Assembly (NCBI GenBank): GCA_947184155.2
Contig: CAMXCT020001491.1
Span: 417,501 to 481,500 of the forward strand
Length of the DNA: 64,000 nucleotides
Source: Cladocopium goreaui
Lineage: Eukaryota > Sar > Dinophyceae > Suessiales > Symbiodiniaceae
Reading direction: 5' to 3'
Part shown: in pieces, positions 51,801-63,374 of the stretch
Layout: the number at the start of each line of letters is the position of its first letter
Position numbering within the stretch: position 1 is the first letter of the stretch
Translations under genes and position numbers: made by a program
The notes under the pieces: model-generated
Database searches by the model: none
The model's input: only the letters and a program-made list of their open reading frames with translations
What the model was told of the DNA's origin: nothing

Positions 51801-54800
51801 TGAATCATGGGATGATATGGGATTTACCCTCTGGTAATGACTAACAGTTTGCGACATAGAAAATGGCCATAGAAACGTCGTGAGTTTTGCCATTAATAGC
51901 ATGGTGATTTTCCATAGTTATGTAATTATATGTTTACCAGAGGGCCAGAGGGTATTTAAAAAGAAACTTGGAGCTCCCATTCCGCAACTGCCTTGTGTCC
52001 TGCCACAAAAATGCATTTCTCTGCAAGCTCTTCGTAGCCTTCCCGCTGCAGCAGCAAACTCAACACCTGTGCTGGGCGCCGTGGGACCTGTGGGAACACC
52101 AGAATAATTATCATAGACATTCTGGTGCCCCCAATAAATTCGGACATTTTCTGGTTGGTGGTTTTTCGCCACCCCGCTGAAAAATGATGGAGTTCGTCAA
52201 TGGGAAGGATGACATCCCATATATGGAAAATAAAAGCCATGTTCCAGTCACCACCAATCAGTTTTATGATGTGCATCCCCCAAAATCTGGTGCAATCCCT
52301 ACCTTTTTTTTCCAACGCTGAACGAGAATAGCGGACTTGAACCACCTGCTAAACCCTGCGCACCAAAAACCTCTGACTGAAATCAGGTTATGTTGATCTG
52401 TTCGGAGGTCGTTATAACCCCTACTAACCATCATTCCAGTGATGTCGCGCCGTGAGGTCGTTATGATATGTTATGATTATTCAGAAATATATTGAACATC
52501 ATTAGGGATTATATACATAGAGGCTTATATGGGATGATTATACCATGATATACACTTACATTACTGAATGGCATGAAAACAAGCGGATGTTTTTTCCCCC
52601 TCCCTGGGTGACTTAGACAGGCCATCCTGTGAGTTGGAACTACCCTACTCAACTCATGCCATTGACAAATCATAAACTGCGCTTGGAACAAATATGAAGA
52701 AAATATGAAGAAAATCCACATAAAGTAAAACCGATATTTTAGCACCACACTTTTCTCACATCTTTTATTCCCCATGATCCATCCCAACCATCCCAAGCAT
52801 CCCAAGCATCCCAACCATCCTCTCCACTCTCCAGTCTGCACCTGTGGATCCGCTTCGGTCTGGTGATTGGCCATCAAGACCACGTTCTCGCCCTTCCCCA
52901 GGATCTCCTTGATGCGTTGCACATTTTCTAAGCCCTGGCGCCAATATGGAGCCGATGGAGGTGGGCCCATGGCTTTTTGGATGGTTGGGAGGGGGAGGGA
53001 AGAGGATGGAAGAGGCAAAGTGACTATATGTTCACTATAGACTATACTATAAATGTTTTTTGGAGTTGTTTAAACACGACATATGTTTGGATGTTTTTGC
53101 AGATTCTTCCCGTCTATTATGCCTGGAATTGAAGCAGTCGTCGCATTTTTTCTGGATTCAGCTGAATCATTTGAGGTGGATGCTGGGAACCGCACCGGTT
53201 TTGGTTTTTGCAGAGTTCGCCTGTGGGGGGCTAGACTGCCGTTCTGTCTAAAGGCAACCAGGCAACCCTTCCAAAATAACGCATCAATTTCCAAACAACG
53301 GAATGGTGTTGGGTCAAAACCCAACCCTGGTGAACCTCAAAGTAGCCGCTAGGTGCGGATGTTCCTCTGCCCAGTCATGATCCATCATGATCCAATATAT
53401 AGCTATTCAATCCACACAATCTTTATACCTTTGCATCCCCCATTACACTCCCTGTTGCAAGGACCCTAGGAGTATGAGGGGATGTTTTATCCAGTTTAAC
53501 CATGTTGATCGTGCACCATATATATATATATAACTATATATCACTCCCTGATCTATCCCAATTTCAACCCCAGAATTAAAATCTAATGATATACGAATTT
53601 CATCCCCATCATACCTCCATTTTTTCCATCAATAAACCACACAAATTCTGGCTCCTCTGGTGATCAACCATGGCCTGTCCGAAAATACGACCATTTCGGG
53701 GATGTCCCAGCTCGTCATGTTTGATTACCCAAAAATACCTCCATGAATGGCAACATCTCCAGTAAACCAATATAACCAGGAAATATCTCCAATAAGCCCC
53801 GTACTCCTGGTGTATCCTGGTAAGTCCTGGTATCCCAGGTTGCTGCACCGCTGCAGCGCTGCACCTCCACTCGAGCATGGCGCCATTTGATCATGGAACG
53901 AAAGAAGTCGTTGCCCCAGGCGTAGAAGTCCAACTCGGGGCCTGGCAGTTGGGGAAAATTCGCCAACCACTTCTGGGTGGGTCCCTATGAAGCATGGCTA
54001 TCCGCGAAAAAAATGGTGGATTTGGATTTCCATATAGAATACCGATGGAAAATGCTGATGTTGAAAGATATTGAACAAACTCTACACTTGAGTCTTGAGT
54101 AGTAATTTTTAGGAGGATTCCACGTATCATCTATGGAATCTATGGTGACTTCGTTGTGAGGTCGCTGAAAAAAAGCCCACCATCCCCAATGCTCCCAGGA
54201 TACACAGCTGGGATGTGTTTCAAGGGAACTTGTAGAATGAGGAAAAAATCAAACTGGTGTCATAATAGGGTGAGGAAAAAAAGGATCATATAACATATAT
54301 ATATATATGCATATATATATGCATATATATATATGTATATATATATATATATGTATTAATATCATTATTGTTATTATATATTCATATATCATACATTTAC
54401 ATTTATCGTATCTACGGAGCCAATGCATTACCAAACATCGCCGAGAAAAGAAAGCACTTCAGCGTTAGAAAGACACCCACTTCGCCGTGAACGGACCTCG
54501 AATGGCTTGATGGTAGGGCTGGAAATCGTAGGGCTTCTCAGTGAAGATGGAATCCAAAAGCAAGGACAAGGTGGTGTTCCTTAGAGCAGTGTGAATGAAA
54601 GAAATCCCAACCTATCATTCCATGGAAAATCCTGGTTTTTAGAACGGGATTCCCCGGACTCTTGGATGATTGTAATCCCCAATATATGAAGCTGGTTGGT
54701 GGTTTTTCGCCACCCCTCTGAAAAATATGACTTCGTCAGTTGGGATTATGACATTCCCAATATATGGAAAGTCATATAAAATTCCATGGTTCCAAACCAC

Positions 54801-56888
54801 CAACCAGATATCCATTAGCTCATTAATATCCATTAATCCATTAATATCCCAATGGATGGAAAAATAAAATTCATGTTCCAAAACCACCAAACAGGAAGGG
54901 GTTGGGGTGGATCGCAGCCACTGCGATGGTGAACTTTATACAGTCCAGGGATCTGGGTGGGTACCTGACCAGTGACGGGAGCTGCCTCCCAGAAAAAGTG
55001 ATGTCCTGCAGAATCAGTTCAAGAATGTGGCATGTATGTGCGTAAATGTATAATATAATTATATATTCATATATCATACAGATAATCACAACCACCCACC
55101 TCTTAGTTGTTTGAAGTTGTGAAAAACCCTCCAACTCCTAAAGATCCACAACTTGGTATGACGGCGCTCTGAACTGCAGGTTAACACACATTGAAAACAT
55201 TTAAAACATGTTGGAACACATTAAAACATATCAGTTATTGAAACATGTAAAGAAGAATTATCAAGACGTATAGACTAGAGACCTCCAAACCATAATAGAT
55301 CTATCAGCTCCAAGGCGCAAGAGGTTTCGGTACTGGTGCACCGGCGTGCGGGCAATGACATGACTCCTGGTCGGGTGGAAGGTCTTCACCAAAAAGAACG
55401 AAGCACTGCCATGTCTGGTGTGAAATAGGCCTTTTGATGATGTTGAGTTTGAGGTTGATGTTGAGGTTGAGGTTGAGGTTGATGATGATGATGATGATGA
55501 TGAAGATGATGAAGATGATGAAGATGATGAAGATGATGATGAATGATGATGGAGGACTTGTCTGGACATATATATTAATCATACATGTTCAGCTCCTCAT
55601 GTAGCCAGGCAGAAAGGATTTCAAGGTCGATGTGGAGCCAGAGCCACTCCTGGGCCCGGCGAATTCATCGTTTTTTTGTGATGGAAATTGGCCAAAGAAA
55701 AGTCCATGGACTTGGAGAAAAACAAAAAAAAACGATGGAGAAACTTAAGGTATTTTAAGGGACTGATTTATTATACCAATACATCTGATGCTAATGAGAA
55801 TCACTTCATACTCAAGAATTACATTCAACATCTCAAAACCAACTAATTATCGTTGACCGCAGAAAAGATCGAAGAACTTCATAAGTTGCCACTATTTAAT
55901 AGTTTGGTTTGGTTTTTACTCACTTCTACTATCTATCAAACTATTGGGCTTGCTCCAACTCAAAAATGACCTACAGGATGGTTCATGTTTGTTCGTTTAT
56001 AAACCCCATGAATTTAATTACTGCAGCTATATACATCTAGCATAAACCATAGTCTACCCTCTGGTAAACGTTTACATAACTATGGAAAATCACCATTTTT
56101 AATGGGAAAACTCACTATAAATCACCATTTTTCCTGGGAAAACTCCATATTGAGGGTAATTCAGTCACAGCCATATCTCGACGCTGAAGCAGGCCCCATC
56201 CGGTAGCCATCCGGCACCTGGAGCTGTGCTTCGAGAGCTCTTTCGCCTTCACCTTGGCATCCTCCGCCAACTCCTTCGGCGGTGACTCAACAGGGGGGTT
56301 GGGAAAACCAACAACGGGGAAAACCATCAGCTGATTGGATCTTATTGAATATGTTTGCTGGTTATTGCTGGTTGGTGGTCTTAACATGTTTTAAGTTTTA
56401 ACCATCTTGGAAAATGATGGAGTTAGTCAATGGGTTTCGGATGACATCCCATATATGAAATGGGAAATAAAAATTCATGTTTGAAACCACCAACCAGGAT
56501 CTTATTGGAGATGTTTGGCAAATTATGATTCATACAAATGAACGATGAACATACTAGTGATATTTTTTGGGGGGTGGTATACAGTATTAGTAGCGTCTTA
56601 TCGTCTTCAATTTACATGAGTATGTCATGATATGACCACCAAAACCTTATTGGGCAAAATCTCAAAATCCCAAGAAGATGTTCAAAAGAGCGACAGCCCT
56701 TGGAGTTTTCTAGGAAAAATAGACCCTCGAAAACAACGACGAAGGCCTCAAGAAAGCTTTTTGAATGTTTCGGATGCGGATCTATCCCCGTGATATCGCC
56801 ATACTTACTAAACCGTCCTTGGTGATGGAGGCAATGCGCACGAAACGGTAAGGTGCCGTGACCAAAGCGCCTAAATTGCCCACCTCAG
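45817..56888 (-). CDS. ATS1: Plastid-type glycerol-3-phosphate 1-O-acyltransferase, 17 exons
   Basis: Predicted soluble acyltransferase that moves an acyl group from acyl-ACP to glycerol-3-phosphate, the first step of plastid glycerolipid synthesis. Exons in coding order are 56888-56809, 56285-56218, 55414-55309, 55005-54965, 54579-54497, 53941-53865, 52934-52842, 52066-51992, 51217-51169, 50743-50699, 50601-50559, 49903-49866, 49179-49137, 48771-48693, 48116-48058, 47120-47033 and 45960-45817. The frame closes across all 16 introns and ends at TGA 45819-45817, giving about 402 residues from the first exon seen. ATS1-family landmarks appear in order: FQPYHQAIRGP, the HX4D box in NHQTEADP (exon 52934-52842), FVAGHK, SIYSKKYLDE, WVAPSGGRDR (exon 49179-49137), KFDESSV, THFMPLAMWTH, LVPPPE and a basic C-terminus. 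By my reading donors are nine GT, six GC and one GA. The N-terminus, including targeting presequence, is not resolved: the first exon begins in phase 1. The two most 5' exons are less like the family than the rest. Exon 51217-51169 could instead end at 51179. Confidence 0.87.
46231..46316. mobile_element. Degenerate TACCCTCTGG-family MITE
   Basis: TACCCTAGCTATGGAAAATC to ATGTTAGTTTGCTGGTA. Confidence 0.5.
47768..47886. mobile_element. GGATCCGTCATGG inverted-repeat element, uninterrupted
   Basis: GGATCCGTTAAACGGTGCTG to CATGGATCCGTCATGG. It serves as the unoccupied counterpart of the nested copy at 1857-2102. Confidence 0.6.
49321..49433. mobile_element. CTGGTTGGTGG-family element
   Basis: CTGATTGGTGGTTGACCTAC to CAAACCACCAACCAT. 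Confidence 0.7.
49972..50076. mobile_element. TACTGTGGATGG-family element, near-perfect palindrome
   Basis: TACTGTGGATGG at the left is inverted as CCATCCACAGTA at the right; CGAAATCCTGCACCA pairs with GGCGCAGGATTTCG. Confidence 0.75.
50968..51079. mobile_element. TACCCTCTGG-family MITE
   Basis: TACCCTCTGGTAAACTAACG to TAGTCATTACCAGAGGGTA; about 90 nt past the donor of acyltransferase exon 51217-51169. Confidence 0.85.
51719..51780. mobile_element. Half TACCCTCTGG-family MITE
   Basis: Only the left arm TACCCTCTGGTAATGACTAA and some core remain, 45 bp before a full copy. Confidence 0.55.
51825..51953. mobile_element. TACCCTCTGG-family MITE
   Basis: TACCCTCTGGTAATGACTAA to GTTTACCAGAGGGCCAGAGG, the right end carrying a short CCAGAGGG duplication. 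It starts 38 nt past the GC donor of exon 52066-51992. Confidence 0.8.
52151..52261. mobile_element. CTGGTTGGTGG-family element
   Basis: CTGGTTGGTGGTTTTTCGCC to CAGTCACCACCAATCAG. Confidence 0.7.
54692..54807. mobile_element. CTGGTTGGTGG-family element
   Basis: CTGGTTGGTGGTTTTTCGCC to CCAAACCACCAACCAG; good full copy. Confidence 0.78.
55438..55552. repeat. (GATGAA/GTTGAG)n repeat beside an acyltransferase exon
   Basis: TTGAGGTTGA units grade into GATGATGAA units, ending about 25 nt upstream of the acceptor for exon 55414-55309. Confidence 0.75.
56055..56158. mobile_element. TACCCTCTGG-family MITE, worn right end
   Basis: TACCCTCTGGTAAACGTTTA is intact; the right end is reduced to TTGAGGGTA. 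It lies 59 nt past the donor of exon 56285-56218. Confidence 0.65.
56368..56497. mobile_element. CTGGTTGGTGG-family element
   Basis: CTGGTTGGTGGTCTTAACAT to TTGAAACCACCAACCAG. Confidence 0.72.
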
Positions 56889-57124
56889 CTGGGTGTGACT
56901 TGGGGATGATGGGCTTGATGATTGGGGTAAAACCCATTACGACACATCAGAAGCTGCCAAGGCACGAAGAAACCTGCAGGTTCTGAACCGAAGATTAAAG
57001 AAAAATAAAGCAAATCTTCCATGACAAATCTTGCTTCATCCAAGTGACTAACTAGATCTAACTAGCAATTTCTTGGCTTCTCCAACTTCTGGGCTCGTTC
57101 AGAACCTGTGTTTTTCAACACAGC

Positions 57125-57245
57125 AAAATCATCCGCTCCAGGCTCAGCAAATCCTGCCAAGCTGCAAAGTTGAATGCATTCTGCGACAAGAGGGCCAAAA
57201 GGAGCACCAGGAACAGCCTATCCCGGGTCCGTTCAGTGCTGAGCA
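57125..57245 (-). CDS. Candidate exon with a hydrophobic, signal-like segment
   Basis: A minus frame encodes RDRLFLVLLLALLSQNAFNF, a charged start followed by a strongly hydrophobic run and small residues, resembling a signal peptide or signal anchor. It lies about 240 bases upstream of the first accepted acyltransferase exon, where a plastid-targeting leader would be expected. The start Met and the donor could not be fixed, so membership of that gene is an inference. Confidence 0.3.
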
Positions 57246-57314
57246 ACTGAGCATGCTCGTATCCCTGATTTAGATGGCAGTTGAAACCACGAGCCCCATT
57301 TCGTGGTTTCAAAT

Positions 57315-57540
57315 ACACGCACACACACACACACACAAACACACACACATATATATATATATATACATGTATATATACGTATATATATATATATTTGTGT
57401 GTGTATGTATATGGATATAGATATATATATATATATATATCCGTGTGTGTATGTTTATATATATATATTATATATATTATATATATATATATCCGTGTGT
57501 GTATGTTTATATATATATATATTATATGCGTGTCTGTGTG
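57315..57540. repeat. CA/TA microsatellite with repeated CCGTGTGTGTATG
   Basis: ACACACAC and TATATATA runs with three copies of a GTGTGTATGTTTATATA unit. The poly-Tyr/Ile frames over it are artefacts. Confidence 0.8.
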
Positions 57541-57569
57541 TTGTATAGCCATTTGTGCTGCTTGATTCA

Positions 57570-57696
57570 ATCGTGGCGACTCATGAACTCGTTTTGCTGC
57601 TGCAATTTCTTGGGGGTTCATGCGGAATCCAATTTTTGCCTTCCTTTCCCCATGGCTGATGCGCAGGCGGAATGTATTGTCAACTGGATATTCCAC
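57570..57696 (-). CDS. Candidate exon, unassigned
   Basis: An open minus frame with coding-like composition (ISHGERKAKIGFRMNPQEIA, then AKRVHESPRLNQ), following a CAG. Neighbouring low-complexity CA/TA repeats make the left border unclear. No family is recognised. Confidence 0.25.
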
Positions 57697-57998
57697 TGGT
57701 TGATGCTCGATATTTCAATGCCAATCATTCACCAATTCATATTGATTCATGTTGATTCAGTAGCAAGCTTACCCCATGCCAGCATTGGAAGGGCATGTCA
57801 TCATTTGGCCACCTTTATTCGGCGTGTTTTTCCTTGGCATTCCTTGCTGGCCATGGGTGCATCGAGATGCATCTTGAGCCGATGGTCAAAGCATGTCAAC
57901 AGCAAGGTGTTTGAAAACATGGAAAGCTCAAACATGTCCGAAGTGTCTGTTCAATGGTTCTAAGGGGATATACATCCAATTTCTATGGCTAACAATAT

Positions 57999-58200
57999 CT
58001 GGTTGGTGGTTTTTCGCCACCCCTCTGTAAAAATCTATAAACATCATGGAGTGAGTTCGTCAGTTGGGATGTTATTCCATTCCCTTCTTCCCAATATGGA
58101 AAATGGCCCATAGAAATAGATGATTTTCCCAGCTATAACCTCCATGTATGCTTGGGATTTTCCAATTCTGGGTGGTTTGGTTGTTAAAGTCACCAACCAG
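57999..58200. mobile_element. Long CTGGTTGGTGG-family element
   Basis: Standard left end; the right end is TTAAAGTCACCAACCAG. The extra interior (GGCCCATAGAAATAGATGAT) resembles a MITE core. Confidence 0.65.
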
Positions 58201-58699
58201 TAACATGGTACCTGGATGTACCTAGGGATGCTTCGGAAGGGAAACCAATAGGAATAGTTGGGATTATTGGAATATAACTAGTTGGGATAAATAACTAATC
58301 CAACTATTTGGAATAAACCTTGGAATACAAAAACATGCTTAAGACTTTGTTGGGATTTTTTTGTTTTTTTGTATAACATCAAAAGATACCAGTTATTCAT
58401 GATTGTACATATATATATATTGGGATAGTAATTGTGGCACTGATCGCCACAAAAAAACACTTCATGCCACCGCAAGTCTCAAGGCACCGGGCCTTGCCTA
58501 AAACATGGGAATGTTGAACATTAGGTGGATGGGATTCTTGATTGCAGCATACTGTGTATATAAATAGATATAGATGTAGATGTAGATCTATACAATTAGC
58601 ATATCTATATACATATATATATATATAATTAGCTATATTAATCATTAAATAGATATAATTAGCTATGTAATGTGATCTCTCTATTTGTCTATCCATCCA

Positions 58700-58785
58700 C
58701 CAACTTTTGTTATCGACGTGTTCGATCTTCACAGCGGTTTCACCCGGGCCTTGCAAGGTGGTGCCCCAGTAATACCAGTGAGAAA
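58700..58785 (-). CDS. Candidate exon, unassigned
   Basis: A minus frame reads WYYWGTTLQGPGETAVKIEH and stands out from AT-rich surroundings by its Trp/Tyr and Gly content. A possible AG acceptor lies within the same stretch (CTTGCAAG). The gene is unknown. Confidence 0.25.
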
Positions 58786-59045
58786 TAAATATGTCTATTG
58801 ACAAAACTACATATGAATAGAAATAAAATGAAATAAACATATTTATTAGACACTACTAAAATATGAATTGATACAAATATCTATATACTACTGTTTGTTG
58901 ACATCTATCGACTAAGAAATATAAGAAATGATAGTAATGTAAATATATATCTAATTACAAAATGAACCCAACAGTTCTTGGAGTTATGTTTACCAACCAG
59001 ATCCAACACGTTCACGTTCCCGGTACTGCAATGACTAGCGACTTT

Positions 59046-59130
59046 TTAGCGATCCAGGTGCAGTACTCCGATTGAAAACATACGCTGCACCGCGAGTAGG
59101 TGCGCCTTTTGCTTGGGATGCGGGTAACCA
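59046..59130 (-). CDS. Candidate exon, all three minus frames open
   Basis: The GC-richer stretch has an acceptor-like AAAAG, but each minus frame stays open, for example RCSVCFQSEYCTWIAKK, or HLLAVQRMFSIGVLHLD. The frame cannot be chosen from sequence alone. Confidence 0.2.
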
Positions 59131-59646
59131 GAAAAAATGGCAGTGAAAAAAACGTTTCCAACTCGGTAAAACAATGGGTAAATCATGGGTAAATCATGGG
59201 TAAATGGGTAAATCTGCCTCATTGGGAAGTTTCCATTGCTATGTTTGATGACCCAGAGAGGGGAAAAAAACATGTTACATCTCATCACGCCAAGGTCTCG
59301 GCCCCATGATGATTTATCAATGTTTCAATCAACGAACCCAAGCGGCTTGGCACCGCAAAAGGTGACTTCAAGGTGACTTCAAAATGTGTTTTTAGCGATC
59401 AAAAGTCGATAGAAGATGATAGAGTCGTAGGACCAGCTCATACTTTGATGCGCTGGAGACCGCAAAAACCACGGGATTCCCTTGGGGATTCCAGCCGGGC
59501 TGCCCGGCAAATCATGAAATCTGCCATGAGTCGATATATGTCGATATTGAATGAGTGTTTCAAGTCATCCCAAGATCAAAAAATGAAGTAATTTGGATCA
59601 AACCTGTCCACCCCCCCCAAAAAAATATTGCAGTTCTGTTTCAACA

Positions 59647-59752
59647 TACCCTCTGGTAAACTAACATAACTATGGACAATCACCATTTTTCATGGGAAAA
59701 TCCACTATAAATGGCCATTTTCAATAGCTATGTTAGTCATTACCAGAGGGTA
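59647..59752. mobile_element. TACCCTCTGG-family MITE, near-consensus
   Basis: TACCCTCTGGTAAACTAACA to TAGTCATTACCAGAGGGTA. Confidence 0.87.
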
Positions 59753-59887
59753 TATGAATCAATAAAAGTGTTGGCTTCTGAGGCGAAAAAGGCCCTGTTT
59801 CCAGCTGGCGTCAGCCCTTCACTACGGCAACCCAGCCGAGGCGTCCAATCACTTTCCTCAATGGATATTACTGTTGTTTTGTTGCAG

Positions 59888-59984
59888 GTGCCTAACATAG
59901 CGAAATGGAAAATCACCATTGTTAATGGGTAAATCCACTATAAATGGCCATTTTCAATAGCAAACTGTTACTTTACCAGAAGGT
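59888..59984. mobile_element. TACCCTCTGG-family MITE lacking its left terminus
   Basis: The core begins at CCTAACATAGCGAAATGG and ends at TACTTTACCAGAAGGTA. Confidence 0.6.
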
Positions 59985-60435
59985 AAGGGCTATGGTTTTT
60001 GCATGATGTTTTTTTCAATGATCAATTTTGGGAAAACCATGGAAATAGGATATCGCCATCTCCAGGAGTCTAGCCAAAAGCTAAAGGCGAGCCAAGCCCA
60101 GTGACAAGAAGGAGCAGGAAATAGGATATCCCCTTGATGGTTTTTGGATGCTGTTGAGCGGTTTTCCCTTTTATATTAGCGTGTACCTACCATATAGAAG
60201 GCCTACGTTATGCCTATTGTTTTTCATGGTTTTCCTACCGGAAAAGCAAAATCATGCGTAAACCCTGCCAGAAACCTACCATTTGGGGATAGTTTATACC
60301 GTATACCACCAATTTAGATTCTGATGACTTGCGGGGTATTTTATTATTGAGTTTACCACATTACTCAAGAAACCTCCCAATCTCCAACCAATTTCAAGCA
60401 GCAATTTTCTTGGCTTCAGATCCTTCAATTCCGAA

Positions 60436-60551
60436 TACCCTCTGAATTTAACACAACTATAGAAATTCACCCTTCTTAATTGGTGAATCATCGAACTACA
60501 TGGACAATGTTCATCAATTTTCCATGGCCAATGTTAAATTGTCAAAGGGTA
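60436..60551. mobile_element. Divergent TACCCTCTGG-family MITE
   Basis: TACCCTCTGAATTTAACACA to GTTAAATTGTCAAAGGGTA. Confidence 0.65.
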
Positions 60552-60578
60552 TTCCCAACGAAATTACTGTTTTTCTGG

Positions 60579-60686
60579 TACCCTCTGGTAATGACTAACA
60601 TAGCTATTGAAAATGGCCATTTATAGTGAGTTTTCCCATTAAAAATTGAGATTTTCCATAGCAAACTGTTAATTCACCAGAGGGTA
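60579..60686. mobile_element. TACCCTCTGG-family MITE
   Basis: TACCCTCTGGTAATGACTAA to TTAATTCACCAGAGGGTA; a stray left end TACCCTCTGGTATTTCATG follows at about 60696. Confidence 0.8.
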
Positions 60687-60896
60687 ATTTAACCATACCC
60701 TCTGGTATTTCATGAATTGAATCCTCAAGGTAGGTCCAATCCCATTAAAAAAAAAACCTGTTATATTCCCAGTGTCTCCCTATAATGATAATTTTATCCA
60801 GTATCCCATATAGATATAGAGGGATATCCCATAATATATCATATATCCGATATCCCTATATGATGTTTCCCTATAGGTATGCCCGCTATATCAATG

Positions 60897-61015
60897 GCCA
60901 TTTCAGGAACCTAAATTGGAGGTACCTACCATATATAAGGCCTATGTAAGGGAATATCACCACAAAATATGGTCTTATATGGTACAGTACCTCCATTTTA
61001 GGATCCTGAAATTCC
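60897..61015. mobile_element. GGAGGTACCTACC-family element
   Basis: ATTTCAGGAACCTAAATTGG is mirrored by CCATTTTAGGATCCTGAAAT, around ACCATATATAAGGCC and TATGGTACAG. Confidence 0.72.
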
Positions 61016-61325
61016 CATTGAGTATATATCCCATGAATAAGAACTTGTCTATAGTCCATATCCTCCTAATCAACCCTCAGTTGAGCAATTTTGAATGGTC
61101 TTTGTGGCCCATTATCATGGTCTAACCCATGAATATCATGAATAGTTTTATCACCTTACATCATCCTAGACGCGCTACATGTTGTTTTTTTAATAAAGTA
61201 GGGTTTGATCCAACTGTGCTTATAACCATATTGATCCATATGATAACCTTTTTGGACAGTTATAACATGTTATAACCCACTTACTGAGTGGGATGAACAT
61301 GGATGAACCACCAAGTTTCATCAAC

Positions 61326-63342
61326 CCGTGGGCCCATGACTTCACTGCGCAGCGGCTTCGCCCCCACTGGGCCCATGACTTCGCAGCCCGCGCGATGCAC
61401 GCTGCACGTGCTAGGGCCGACCTTGGAACCAAGGTCGGCAGGATGATGATGGACCTCTACTATTCAAGTTGTATCATATATAGATAGATCCTATTTATAT
61501 ATGTATATAGATAGATAGATGTGTGTGTGTTAAACGTACATAGTAAAATTTGTATATATATATATATGTATGTATGTATGTATATGTACGTGTATATATA
61601 TAATATGATGTAACTATTCATATTATAAATGATGACAATGGAGGTCTATTGAAATTAAGATAGATTGTGAACATGTGTAGTCTCATTATCTGTTAACATC
61701 TCTGTTAAGGTCTCGGTAAGTTTAATGGTGAATCAATCCGCACTTGTTGGTCCGTTCCCACTTGGTCAGTTCATCAGTTCATCTGCTGGCAACTGAGCTA
61801 TACCCATCCCCAACATATCCCAACTATACCCAACATCCAACATCTGGCACGGAAACATGCTTTTTTTAACCGAGGAGCTTCTGCAAATGGTCAGTTGGAG
61901 ATCTGAATCTTCACGACATTTCTTCGCCATGAGGTCTGCATTGCCCTGATCATCCAGGGGGATGGAAACATCTGGAGAACCTGGAGATCCTGGAGATCCT
62001 AGAAATACAACTGGCCCTGAAAAACATCGAAAAACCATGGGAAAAACACATCGAAATGATCGAAAATGGATGAAAACAGTTGAAAAACACATCGAAAATG
62101 GATGAAAGTCATGAACATCTTCTGGGAGGGTCAATCTTTGACCATCTGTAACCTATGTCCTATGCCATACCAGTAGCAGAAACAACCAAAAAGAGCTCGC
62201 TGTTTGAGGCCTTCTGTCAGTGATGAAAATAGCACTCAAATTTCACCAGCTGAACAACAAAAATAAGCTGCGATATCATTTTGTTTATGAACTACCCCAT
62301 GTTCATGTTTCACCATGGCTAACCACAGGTATCCTCTCAATTTGTTCATCTACTTATTCTGCACTATGTATCTATATGCACGTATCAGTATCTCCATTTA
62401 TTTTCAAAAAGTATGGCAAAAAAATCGAACAAAGTTATACATAGTAGCCATCCGAAGTTGATTCAGACATAATCCCCATCATATCACCATTAATATTAAT
62501 GTGGGCAAAAACAATGCCATAAACCATCCCCCAGTCATCACCATAAATAGATATAAATAGGTTGTATGTTACATTGTATGTTTACCATTCCCAAATGGGT
62601 CTATTATTGTTCTACCACCTTTATATTCCTATCACATCCCAGTCGTCTCCGACGGTATCCGATCGCGGAAACGTTTCCGCGTTTCCGCCTCGACTCCGTT
62701 CACCTTGACGATGCGGTCGTGCTTTTGGACCTGTTGTTGTGGAGTGGTGGATCTCCTAAAAATGCCAACTGGGGAAACGGTAATTGCATGGGGAAATTAA
62801 TGGATTTTGTATGATTTTGTCTATGGGACATTTATGAGAAATTGATGAGATTTAACTCGAATCTATGGTGATTGTCTGGTGGTGTTTATGGTGATTAATG
62901 AGATTTTGTGGGATATTGATGGAAATTTCATGGGATTGGGAATCTATGGGGATACCATGGAGGCTTAAGCGACGAAAATGGTTGGTTGAGTGAACCAGTC
63001 AGGGCCTCGGGGGTAGTGAAATCATAAGTTTCACAGGATTGGAGGTGCCCGCCCAATACCAAAGCAAAGCAAAAAGGAAGAGGGACTTCACCTAGAAGCT
63101 TTTGAGAAGAATAAAGCAGTTGGTTACATTGTTGGTTCAGTTGGCTAGGAATGGAAGGCATTCGGCCAACCCAAACACCATTGGCAGCGAGTGAGATGAA
63201 CTGCTTGGCAAAACATGGAAGCTGAACCCAGGTCTTCCGGGAAATGGATGAGCATCATGGTGGCATTTTCAGTCAGGGTGATGCTGGTAGCAGGTCGTTT
63301 GATGCACAAAACATCCAATCTTGTCGCCATTCTCATCATCAG

Positions 63343-63374
<32 letters not shown>

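Larger units (their letters stand above)
56889..61325. other. Poorly resolved region between acyltransferase and PDZ exons
   Basis: It contains the weak exon candidates listed separately, CA/TA microsatellites at 57315-57540, a long CTGGTTGG element (57999-58200) and a cluster of TACCCTCTGG MITEs at 59.6-60.7 kb. Where one gene ends and the next begins could not be decided. Confidence 0.4.

Noticed and set aside
52509-53018. A 169-codon minus frame containing the acyltransferase HX4D box
   Set aside because: Only the part 52934-52842 is exon; the rest is intron, as shown by the match to the next exon at 52066 and a GT donor at 52841.
57445-57963. A 172-codon plus frame
   Set aside because: The first third is CA/TA microsatellite and the rest has no recognisable pattern; opposite orientation to all exons.
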